Source of the DNA: Actinomycetota bacterium
GTDB lineage: Bacteria > Actinomycetota > UBA4738 > HRBIN12
Direction: 5' to 3'
NCBI GenBank assembly: GCA_005885325.1
Contig: VAYX01000147.1
Span: 13,105 to 19,648, forward strand
Length of the DNA: 6,544 nucleotides
The translations under genes were made by a program, and so were the position numbers. Each line of letters opens with the position of its first letter. Position 1 is the stretch's first letter. Positions 1 to 4,882 of this stretch are shown here, in pieces. The notes under the pieces are model-generated. The model ran no database searches and had not been told where the DNA came from. It was given only the letters and a program-made list of their open reading frames with translations.

Positions 1-2
1 CC

Positions 3-1169
3 GCCCCCGGGATCGATCCGCTCGACTTCCTCGCGATCGATCGCCTCCTCACCGACGAGGAACGAGACATCCGCGATGCCGTCCGAGCGTTCGTTCGAAG
101 CGAGATCCTGCCCGGCGTGGGCGAGTGGTTCGAGCGCGGCGAGTTCCCGAGAGAGGTGGGCAAGGGCCTGGCCGAGCTCGGCCTCCTGGGGATGCATCTG
201 ACCGGGTACGACTGCGCGGGGGCGAATGCGGTCTCCTACGGCCTGGCCTGCCTGGAGCTCGAGGCCGGCGACAGCGGATTCCGGTCCTTCGTCTCGGTGC
301 AGGGCTCGCTGTGCATGTTCCCCATCTGGAAGTACGGGACCGAGGAGCAGAAGCAGCGATACCTGCCGAAGATGGCCCGCGGCGAGGTGATCGGGTGCTT
401 CGGGCTCACCGAGCCGGACTTCGGCAGCGATCCGGGCCGGATGCGGACCTCGGCGTCCCGCGACGGCTCCGAATGGGTCGTATCCGGGACCAAGATGTGG
501 ATCACGAACGGCGGCATCGCCGACCTCGCCGTGGTCTGGGCCAAGGCCGACGACGGTGTGCGCGGGTTCCTGGTCCCCACCGACACGCCGGGGTTCTCCA
601 CCAGGGACATCGAGCGCAAGCTCTCGCTCCGGGCCTCCGTCACATCTGAGCTCGTCCTCGATGACGTCCGCCTGCCCGAGGACGCGGTCCTGCCCGGTGT
701 GGTGGGGCTCAAGGGCCCGTTGTCCTGCTTGAACGAGGCTCGGTACGGCATCGTGTGGGGCGCCATGGGTGCGGCGCGCGCCTGCTTTGAGAGCGCGCTC
801 GAGTTCGCGAAGACCCGCGTGCAGTGGGGAAAGCCGATCGGAGCGTTCCAGCTCACCCAGGAGAAGCTGGCGAACATGGCGGTCGGGATCAACACGGGGA
901 TCCTCTTGGCGCTGCACCTCGGGCGGATGAAGGACGGTGCCGCGCTTGCGCCGGAGCAGGTCTCGATGGGCAAGCTCAGCAACGTGCGGGAGGCGCTGGG
1001 GGTTGCCCGAGAGGCCCGCACGATCCTCGGGGCGAGCGGCATCACCCTGGAGTACCCCGTGATCCGCCACATGAACAACCTCGAGTCGGTCCTGACCTAC
1101 GAGGGGACCAGCGAGATCCACACGTTGATCATCGGGCAGGTGCTGACGGGACTGCGCGCCTTCGAGTGA
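3..1169 (+). CDS. gcdH: Glutaryl-CoA dehydrogenase (acyl-CoA dehydrogenase family), 5' end cut by the window
   Basis: A flavoenzyme that oxidises and decarboxylates glutaryl-CoA to crotonyl-CoA in lysine, tryptophan or aromatic breakdown, passing electrons to ETF; cytoplasmic. The open frame runs back to position 3 with no stop, and the upstream codons read as a normal family N-terminus (DPLDFL..LTDEERDIRDAVRAF). The GTG at 117 is therefore internal, and the true start lies just left of the window. 388 residues are visible, close to full length for the family (about 390-400 in bacteria). Visible hallmarks are FRSFVSVQGSL, whose Arg (codon 282-284) matches the substrate-binding Arg of human GCDH; the FAD/substrate loop CFGLTEPDFGSDP; KMWITNG; SLRAS; and the C-terminal TYEGTSEIHTLIIGQ with the catalytic Glu at codon 1101-1103. 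These features favour GCDH over generic acyl-CoA dehydrogenases. From established knowledge: the Glu and Arg roles. Inference: the substrate, which could be another dicarboxylic or short-chain acyl-CoA. Confidence 0.9.
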   Translation, partial: APGIDPLDFLAIDRLLTDEERDIRDAVRAFVRSEILPGVGEWFERGEFPREVGKGLAELGLLGMHLTGYDCAGANAVSYGLACLELEAGDSGFRSFVSVQGSLCMFPIWKYGTEEQKQRYLPKMARGEVIGCFGLTEPDFGSDPGRMRTSASRDGSEWVVSGTKMWITNGGIADLAVVWAKADDGVRGFLVPTDTPGFSTRDIERKLSLRASVTSELVLDDVRLPEDAVLPGVVGLKGPLSCLNEARYGIVWGAMGAARACFESALEFAKTRVQWGKPIGAFQLTQEKLANMAVGINTGILLALHLGRMKDGAALAPEQVSMGKLSNVREALGVAREARTILGASGITLEYPVIRHMNNLESVLTYEGTSEIHTLIIGQVLTGLRAFE

Positions 1170-1214
1170 CCAGCGTGTAGCCTGCCGCCACTGATCCAAG
1201 GCAGAGGCAAACCC

Positions 1215-1225
1215 GAAGGAGGAGG
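1215..1225 (+). promoter_or_regulatory. Strong Shine-Dalgarno site of the 62-codon gene
   Basis: GAAGGAGGAGG ends 7 nt before the ATG at 1233. It closely matches the anti-SD sequence, and it decides the start of the small gene in favour of the 1233 frame over the overlapping alternative frame starting at 1226, which lies immediately after the SD. Confidence 0.75.
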
Positions 1226-1232
1226 TTGGAGG

Positions 1233-1421
1233 ATGGCGCGCGAGCTCGACTGGGCGCTCTTCGAGAAGGCCGTCGAGATCACGACGTCCGCGGTGCGGGG
1301 CACGCTGGGTGGGGAGAACAGCCAGGCTCCGAAGTTCGCAGCGGACGTGTTCCGGGAGGTGTGGGCGGCCCTGAAGGATGCGGCGGGGGATCTCTCGGCG
1401 CGGGGAAAGCCGGGGTTCTGA
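1233..1421 (+). CDS. Small protein of unknown function (62 aa)
   Basis: I do not recognise a named family. The product is MARELDWALFEKAVEITTSAV followed by a Gly-rich turn (GTLGGEN) and a second helix-like stretch (FAADVFREVWAALKDAAGDL), ending RGKPGF. It looks like a small two-helix soluble protein with near-neutral charge, no Cys, no signal peptide and no membrane segment. An excellent SD (1215-1225, 7-nt spacing) and the amphipathic pattern support translation. It begins 63 nt after the glutaryl-CoA dehydrogenase stop and is probably co-transcribed with it; I see no clear promoter in the gap. It ends only 2 nt from the convergent stop of the CBS-domain gene. Small acidic-aromatic proteins of this type occur in actinobacterial genomes to my memory, but I cannot assign a role. 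The coding call is fairly sure and the function is unknown. Confidence 0.7.
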   Translation: MARELDWALFEKAVEITTSAVRGTLGGENSQAPKFAADVFREVWAALKDAAGDLSARGKPGF

Positions 1422-1423
1422 GG

Positions 1424-1789
1424 CTACTGCGATCGTGAAAGGTCGCGGAGGGAGACCACACCGACCAGCGCGGCCCCGTCCATCACCGGCAGGTGCCGGA
1501 ATCCCCGATCGAGCATGATGTCACGGGCTTCCCGGACGTCGGTGCCGGCCTCGACGGTGACGGGGTCGGGGGTCATCCACTGCGAGATGTGGTGCTGCGC
1601 GGCGTCGAAATCGGCAGCAAGAGCACGGAGGATGTCGCGCTCCGTGAAGATCCCGGCCGGCCTGCCCTCCTCGAGCACCAGGGCGGAGCCGACGTGATGG
1701 GCGCCCATCATCGTGGCCGCTTCGGCGACGGTCGCCGTCGGCTCGACGGTCACGACCTCCTTGCTCATGACGTCGCGGACGGTTGTCAT
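1424..1789 (-). CDS. Tandem CBS-domain protein (121 aa)
   Basis: A stand-alone pair of CBS domains, a module that binds adenine nucleotides (AMP, ATP, SAM) and usually senses energy or ligand state; the partner is unknown. CBS1 covers about residues 1-58 (VRDVMSKEVVTVEPTATVAEAA, then GIFTERDILRAL). CBS2 covers about residues 68-120 (WMTPDPVTVEAGTDVREARDIM, then FRHLPVMDGAALVGVVSLRDL). Both end in the S/T-x-R-D pattern (TERD, SLRD) typical of ribose/phosphate contact. Length is normal for a free CBS pair and there is no fused effector domain. Start choice: ATG at 1789 gives a natural N-terminus. GTG at 1795 and TTG at 1801 are in frame upstream. TTG has a GAGG 7 nt before it, but it would sit in a candidate -10 box (TAGGCT, 1806-1801). 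The gene is divergent to mutY with overlapping start codons and convergent to the small gene. Inference: a signalling or regulatory accessory protein. Confidence 0.85.
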   Translation of the reverse strand: MTTVRDVMSKEVVTVEPTATVAEAATMMGAHHVGSALVLEEGRPAGIFTERDILRALAADFDAAQHHISQWMTPDPVTVEAGTDVREARDIMLDRGFRHLPVMDGAALVGVVSLRDLSRSQ

Positions 1790-2684
1790 GGCCACATCCA
1801 AGCCTAGACCTCGCCGGTTGGGGCGAAAAGCCCTGCTCCGCTGGTATGCGCCGCGGCGCCGCGCGTACCCATGGCGGAGGACGCGCGACCCGTACCGGAT
1901 CCTGGTCTCCGAGGTGATGTTGCAGCAGACCCAGGCGTCGCGCGTCGCCCCGGCCTACCGGTCGTTCGTAGCCCGGTTCCCGACCGCCGAGTCGCTCGCG
2001 CGGGCGGGACTGCGCGACGTCGTCACCGCCTGGCGGGGCCTGGGGTACAACCGACGGGCGGTGGCGCTTTGGGAGGCAGCCCGCACGATGGTCCGGGACA
2101 ACGGTGGGAGAGTTCCGGCCGACCCCTTGGAGATGCTGCGGCTCCCGGGCGTCGGCACGTACACGGCGGCGGCCGTGTCGTCGGTGGCGTTCGGGTCGCC
2201 GGCCGCGGCCGTCGACACGAATGCCCGGCGGATCGTGGCTCGGTTCTTCCTGGGTGCGGAGCCCGACGAAGTGTCGCCGCGCGAGATCCGCGCGTTGGCA
2301 GATGCGTGGCTGGACCGGGGTGACCCCGGCGCCTGGAACCAGGCCCTCATGGACCTCGGACGCGAGCGATGCAGGCCTCGGCCACGGTGCGGAGCGTGTC
2401 CCCTCAACGTGTCGTGCCGATTCGCGGCGGAGGGCCGGGCGCCCCCGCCGGCCGGGCGGCGGCAGCCCGCCTTCGAAGGATCCTTCCGTCAACTGCGCGG
2501 CGCCGTCGTCCGCGGCCTCCTCGATCGGGAGGACGCAACACTCGGCGTCCTGGCCCGCGAGACCGGCGTGTCCCTGGAACAGGTGGGCGAGGCGGTCTCG
2601 GCGCTGGTGGCGGACGGCCTGGTCGTCGCGGGGGCGGCCGCCCGGGCGGGCCGCCCGGGCGGCCGCGTCCGCCTGCCCGGCTGA
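1788..2684 (+). CDS. mutY: A/G-specific adenine DNA glycosylase MutY
   Basis: Removes adenine mispaired with 8-oxoguanine in base excision repair. 298 aa from ATG 1788. HhH-GPD fold: catalytic Glu42 in SEVMLQQTQ, helix-hairpin-helix LPGVGTYTAAAV with Tyr125 where endonuclease III has its Lys, and Asp143/Asn145 in AVDTNARR. These match Glu43, Tyr126, Asp144 and Asn146 of Geobacillus MutY, so a monofunctional MutY rather than Nth is indicated. A [4Fe-4S] cluster follows with Cys195, 201, 204 and 210. The first spacing is C-X5-C, one residue shorter than the usual C-X6-C-X2-C-X5-C. After residue 212 there is no Nudix-type 8-oxoG domain. Instead a short winged-helix-like tail (FEGSFRQLRGAVVRGLL ... 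VGEAVSALVADGLVV) ends in an Ala/Arg/Gly-rich stretch encoded by a palindrome. Short tails of this kind are known in actinobacterial MutY. Start: a longer frame reaches 1713, but that part only mirrors the CBS gene. ATG 1788 has no clear SD, and TTG 1818 is an alternative. Confidence 0.92.
   Translation: MATSKPRPRRLGRKALLRWYAPRRRAYPWRRTRDPYRILVSEVMLQQTQASRVAPAYRSFVARFPTAESLARAGLRDVVTAWRGLGYNRRAVALWEAARTMVRDNGGRVPADPLEMLRLPGVGTYTAAAVSSVAFGSPAAAVDTNARRIVARFFLGAEPDEVSPREIRALADAWLDRGDPGAWNQALMDLGRERCRPRPRCGACPLNVSCRFAAEGRAPPPAGRRQPAFEGSFRQLRGAVVRGLLDREDATLGVLARETGVSLEQVGEAVSALVADGLVVAGAAARAGRPGGRVRLPG
1801..1830 (-). promoter_or_regulatory. Possible promoter of the CBS-domain gene
   Basis: On the minus strand TAGGCT (1806-1801) fits the TAnnnT -10 pattern used by the other first genes here. 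A weak -35-like TTTTCG lies at 1829-1824, a 17-nt spacer. Transcription would start at about 1794, giving a leader of about 5 nt before ATG 1789 or a leaderless GTG at 1795. This places the promoter inside the mutY coding sequence. The -35 is poor, so this is tentative. Confidence 0.3.
2634..2666. repeat. Perfect 33-nt palindrome at the 3' end of mutY
   Basis: Arms GCGGCCGCCCGGGCGG (2634-2649) and its exact reverse complement (2651-2666) flank a single central G at 2650. All 33 bases are G or C. Each arm contains GCGGCCGC and CCCGGG, so there are two copies of each inside the repeat. It is in frame in mutY (Ala/Arg/Gly codons) and ends 15 nt before the TGA at 2682-2684. It could form a very stable hairpin in RNA or a cruciform in DNA. 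No T tract follows, so it is not a textbook intrinsic terminator. Confidence 0.9.
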
Positions 2685-2753
2685 ACGGGAACGCCGGCAC
2701 CCGCGCCTCCGTCCAACGCCAGACCGTTCGGACCGGCCCGAGGGAGGCCCTCC

Positions 2754-3455
2754 ATGCGCAAGGCAGTGCTCTCGATCATCGGGTTCCTGGCGCTCGCCGG
2801 GATCGTCGGATACGTCGCGACATTGGGAGGAGGAACCCAGTCGAGCCCGGCGGGCGGCGGCGTGGCGGCGCCCAGCCGCGCGCCGGAGAAGGCGTTGGGA
2901 GCTTTCGGCAGCGACGAAGGGGTCGCGGGGGCGGTGGTGCCGGGAACCGCGAGCGGGGGCGGGGCCGGTCCCGCCGCCGGAGGAGGACTGTCCTCGGTCG
3001 GAACCCTTCCCCCCCTCGGTCCAGACATCGTGAAGACCGCAGGCATCTCGATCGAGGTGAAGAAAGGTGCGTTCGAGACTGCGTTCAACGTCGCGACCAC
3101 GATCGCCGGGAGGTACGGCGGATACATCCAGGACTCGTCGATGCAGGGGATCAAGGCCAAGTCGGGTGAGCTCACGATCCGCGTTCCTGCCTCCGCCTTC
3201 GATCAGGCCATGAACGACCTTCGGGGCCTCGGCTCGGTGGAGGGGCAGTCGATCTCGGGCCAGGACGTGACATCGCAGTTCGTCGACCTCAACGCCAGGC
3301 TTCGGACGTGGGAGGCCCAGGAGGCGGTGCTGCTGCGGTTGATGCGGCGGGCGACGTCGATCGAGTCCACGCTTCGGGTCCAGAACCAGCTAGGGCCAGC
3401 TGCGCCTGTTGGAGAACCAGACATCGCTCGCCACGATCGACGTGTCGCTGCGTGA
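2754..3455 (+). CDS. DUF4349-type membrane-anchored protein, N-terminal part up to a frameshift
   Basis: Start ATG 2754 has AGGGAGG at 2741-2747, 6 nt upstream. Residues 1-24 (MRKAVLSIIGFLALAGIVGY..) form a signal/anchor helix without a lipobox Cys. About residues 25-90 are a Gly/Ala/Ser-rich low-complexity linker. From about residue 95 comes the DUF4349 domain: VKTAGISIEVKKGAFETAFN, then GRYGGYIQ, GELTIRVPASAFDQAMNDL, VEGQSISGQDVTSQFVDLNARL and the start of the coiled coil (EAQEAVLLRLMRRATSIESTLRVQNQL). The homology stops at codon 3390-3392. The remaining 21 residues (from GPAAPVGEPD to the stop at 3453-3455) do not resemble the family, while the expected continuation is found in the +1 frame (see 3394-3663). 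DUF4349 proteins are cell-envelope proteins of unknown biochemical role. The gene begins 69 nt after mutY on the same strand. It is either a recent pseudogene, a sequencing or assembly error, or, least likely, a +1 programmed frameshift. Confidence 0.75.
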   Translation: MRKAVLSIIGFLALAGIVGYVATLGGGTQSSPAGGGVAAPSRAPEKALGAFGSDEGVAGAVVPGTASGGGAGPAAGGGLSSVGTLPPLGPDIVKTAGISIEVKKGAFETAFNVATTIAGRYGGYIQDSSMQGIKAKSGELTIRVPASAFDQAMNDLRGLGSVEGQSISGQDVTSQFVDLNARLRTWEAQEAVLLRLMRRATSIESTLRVQNQLGPAAPVGEPDIARHDRRVAA

Positions 3456-3663
3456 GGTGGGTGCCGTGGTCGGCATTCGGCAGACGATGGCTCGCGAGCG
3501 GCCCAGCCTCGGCGAGGCATGGGACCGGGCTATCGACGGGTTCCTCGGCGTGATCTTCGCCGTCGTCGTCGGCCTGGGATACCTGATCCCGTTGGCCGCG
3601 ATCGCGTTCGCCATCGGGTTCGGATACCGCCGGTATCGGGCCAGACCGGCCTCGGCGGCGTAG
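3394..3663 (+). pseudogene. C-terminal part of the same DUF4349 gene, in the +1 frame
   Basis: Reading from GGC at 3394 gives GQLRLLENQTSLATIDVSLRE. This is the usual end of the DUF4349 coiled coil and its last beta strand. A membrane helix follows (FLGVIFAVVVGLGYLIPLAAIAFAIGFGY) and a basic end RRYRARPASAA, stopping at TAG 3661-3663. It lies one frame ahead of the upstream part, and a TAG at 3391-3393 closes this frame on the left. The TTG at 3409 is the first possible start but has no SD, so independent translation is unlikely. The family normally has about a dozen more coiled-coil residues between the two parts, so the lesion looks like a short deletion of length 2 modulo 3 (for example 32 nt) rather than a single-base slip. 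This comparison is from memory of family members. Confidence 0.7.
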
Positions 3664-3690
3664 GTCGCCGGCTCCCGGTCCCGGTCACTT

Positions 3691-3726
3691 GTTAAGTTGA
3701 CACTAACGTAAGGCCTGGCTTAACCT
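3691..3726 (+). promoter_or_regulatory. Promoter and candidate operator of the arsR-SRPBCC-VOC operon
   Basis: A perfect -35 TTGACA (3697-3702) and a TAnnnT-type -10 TAACCT (3721-3726) are 18 nt apart. Transcription would start about 3 nt before GTG 3737. This short stretch is markedly AT-richer than its surroundings. Inverted repeats overlap it: GTTA (3691-3694) with TAAC (3704-3707) bracket the -35, and GTTAAG (3691-3696) with CTTAAC (3719-3724) span the promoter. Both are suitable sites for a dimeric winged-helix repressor, so autoregulation by the ArsR-type protein encoded next is inferred. Confidence 0.6.
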
Positions 3727-3736
3727 GCCGCGCATC

Positions 3737-4051
3737 GTGGAAGCCGCGCTCCGAGCCATCGCCGAGCCCCGCCGTCGCCAGATCCTCCGTCTGGTCCGCG
3801 ACGCGGAGATGAGCGCCGGCGAGATCGCCTCGCACTTCGACGTGACGCGTTCCGCCGTGTCGCAGCACCTTCGAGTGTTGAAGGACGCCGGGCTCCTCGC
3901 CGAGCGGCGGAACGGGACCCGTCGCATCTACCGGATCCGTCCCGAGGGCCTTGCGGAGCTGCGCGAGTTCATCGATGGTCTGTGGGAGGTCAAGCTCGCT
4001 GCCCTCAAGCGAGTAGCCGAGGCCGAGGAGAGGAGAGGGCGTGGTCGCTGA
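3737..4051 (+). CDS. ArsR/SmtB-family winged-helix transcriptional regulator
   Basis: 104 aa with the compact ArsR fold: ALRAIAEPRRRQILRLV (helices 1-2, residues 4-20), MSAGEIASHFDVTRSAVSQHLRVLKDAGLL (helix-turn-helix, residues 25-54, recognition helix about 37-49), then the wing ERRNGTRRIYRIRPEG (56-71) and a C-terminal dimerisation helix. There are no Cys residues and no ELCVCDL motif, so it is not a thiolate arsenic/cadmium sensor. It resembles the subgroup paired with SRPBCC proteins. GTG 3737 is the start because the family N-terminus begins right there; there is no SD, but a promoter ends about 10 nt upstream, so the mRNA is probably nearly leaderless. Its end overlaps the next gene by 11 nt, indicating translational coupling. 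Inference: it represses its own operon by binding the inverted repeats at 3691-3724. The inducer is unknown. Confidence 0.88.
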   Translation: MEAALRAIAEPRRRQILRLVRDAEMSAGEIASHFDVTRSAVSQHLRVLKDAGLLAERRNGTRRIYRIRPEGLAELREFIDGLWEVKLAALKRVAEAEERRGRGR

Positions 4052-4478
4052 GAGGACGGACGTGATCTCCCACGAGCTCCGGATAGAGGCCCGACCCGAG
4101 ACCGTGTTCGCGTTCCTCACCGACCCCGACAAGATGACCCGGTGGAAGGGCGACTCGGCGCAGCTCGACCCCCGTCCGGGTGGCGTCTACCGGGTGCAGA
4201 TCGGACAGGCCGTGGTGGTCGGCGAGTTCGTCGAGCTCGATCCCCCGCGCCGGGTGGTGTTCACGTGGGGGTGGGAGGGCAACGACGCCGTCCCTCCTGG
4301 ATCGAGCACCGTCGAGGTGACCCTCACGCCCGACGGCGAGGGCACGATCCTTCGCCTGGTGCACCGGGACCTTCCGGAGGAACAGCGCGCAGAGCACGAT
4401 GGAGGGTGGAAGCATTTCCTGCCGCGGCTGGCTACCGCTGCCGCGGGCGATCAAGGCTCCGGACCCGGGGCCAACTAG
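4041..4478 (+). CDS. SRPBCC (AHSA1/START-like) domain protein
   Basis: 145 aa with a single SRPBCC fold covering almost the whole protein, a deep hydrophobic ligand pocket family. Visible family features: the first strand and N-helix ISHELRIEARPETVFAFLTDPDKMTRWKG, the GGVYRVQIG strand, GEFVELDPPRRVVFTWGWEG, STVEVTLTPDGEGTILRLVHRDLPEEQ, and the C-terminal helix beginning GGWKHFLPRL. No signal peptide. GTG 4041 is preceded by AGGAGAGGG and lies inside the end of the arsR-type gene (11-nt overlap); GTG 4044 is an alternative start. ArsR plus AHSA1-like protein is a very common bacterial pair, but its substrate is generally not known. Together with the VOC gene 18 nt downstream it forms a three-gene unit. 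Inference: binding or modification of a small hydrophobic molecule that also acts on the regulator. No specific function can be assigned. Confidence 0.85.
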   Translation: MVAERTDVISHELRIEARPETVFAFLTDPDKMTRWKGDSAQLDPRPGGVYRVQIGQAVVVGEFVELDPPRRVVFTWGWEGNDAVPPGSSTVEVTLTPDGEGTILRLVHRDLPEEQRAEHDGGWKHFLPRLATAAAGDQGSGPGAN

Positions 4479-4496
4479 GAAGAAGGAGGAGAGCGT

Positions 4497-4853
4497 ATGG
4501 GCGCACCGGTGGTGCATTTCGAGATCAACGGGAAGGACCTGAAGGCCCTTTCCTCGTACTACTCGCAGCTCTTCGGATGGCAAGTCCATGAGGCCATGCC
4601 GACCTATGGCTTGGTGCACACGGAAGCCGGCGGCAAGGGCATCGAGGGAGGCATCTCGGGAGAGAGCAAGAACCCAGGTGTGACGATCTACGCTGAGGTG
4701 GACGACCCGCAGAAGTACCTGGAGCAGGCGGTTAGCCTGGGCGGCAAGATGGTCATGCCGGTCACAGACATGGGAATGGTGACGTATGGGCTTTTCACCG
4801 ACCCTGAGGGACACCTGATCGGCATCGTCAAGGCGGAGGAGAGCTCCTCCTAG
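4497..4853 (+). CDS. VOC (glyoxalase/bleomycin-resistance-like) family protein
   Basis: 118 aa, starting at ATG 4497 with AAGGAGGA (4483-4490) 6 nt upstream. Two beta-alpha-beta-beta-beta repeats can be traced: VVHFEINGKDLKALSSYYSQLFGW (residues 5-28) begins the first and VTIYAEVDDPQKYLEQAVSLGGK the second, ending YGLFTDPEGHLIGIVK (97-112). His7 sits at the first metal-ligand position of the fold. In the last strand the usual metal-binding Glu of I-E-L-V type motifs is replaced by Gly109 (LIGIV), as in many glyoxalase-like proteins without proven activity, so lyase or dioxygenase function should not be assumed. It is the third gene of the arsR operon (18 nt after the SRPBCC stop) and is convergent with the oxidoreductase gene. 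The role is inferred only as small-molecule binding or detoxification. Confidence 0.87.
   Translation: MGAPVVHFEINGKDLKALSSYYSQLFGWQVHEAMPTYGLVHTEAGGKGIEGGISGESKNPGVTIYAEVDDPQKYLEQAVSLGGKMVMPVTDMGMVTYGLFTDPEGHLIGIVKAEESSS
4835..4850 (+). terminator. Weak hairpin at the end of the VOC gene
   Basis: GGAGGAG (4835-4841) and CTCCTCC (4844-4850) form a 7-bp inverted repeat around AG, overlapping the last codons (EESSS) before TAG 4851-4853. The loop is only 2 nt unless the inner pairs open, and no T tract follows. It lies between two convergent genes whose stops are 29 nt apart, where a terminator would be expected, but the repeat may merely reflect the Glu-Glu-Ser-Ser codons. Confidence 0.25.
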
Positions 4854-4882
4854 GTACCTGCGCATCTACGGGACGGCCCGGT

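Noticed and set aside
236..1078. Long minus-strand open frame (280 codons) opposite the glutaryl-CoA dehydrogenase gene
   Set aside because: The product is rich in Ser/Arg/Pro without any domain, and the plus strand here has complete family motifs. It is the usual antisense shadow in GC-rich DNA.
1713..1787. 25-codon N-terminal extension of MutY
   Set aside because: It is the complement of the CBS gene start, and the family N-terminus begins a few residues after ATG 1788.
1521..2492. 323-codon minus-strand frame opposite mutY, partly overlapping the CBS gene in another frame
   Set aside because: Arg/Pro/Gly-rich translation with no motif; both real genes on this stretch are clear in other frames.
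2104..3175. Several long frames on both strands across the mutY end and DUF4349 start
   Set aside because: Low-complexity Arg/Pro/Ala translations only; they exist because stops are rare at this GC content.
4835..4850. Hairpin as a firm bidirectional terminator
   Set aside because: Loop too tight and no T tract; kept only as a low-confidence feature.
4005..4865. 286-codon minus-strand frame opposite the SRPBCC and VOC genes
   Set aside because: No recognisable domain, and it is exactly antisense to two well-supported genes with SDs.
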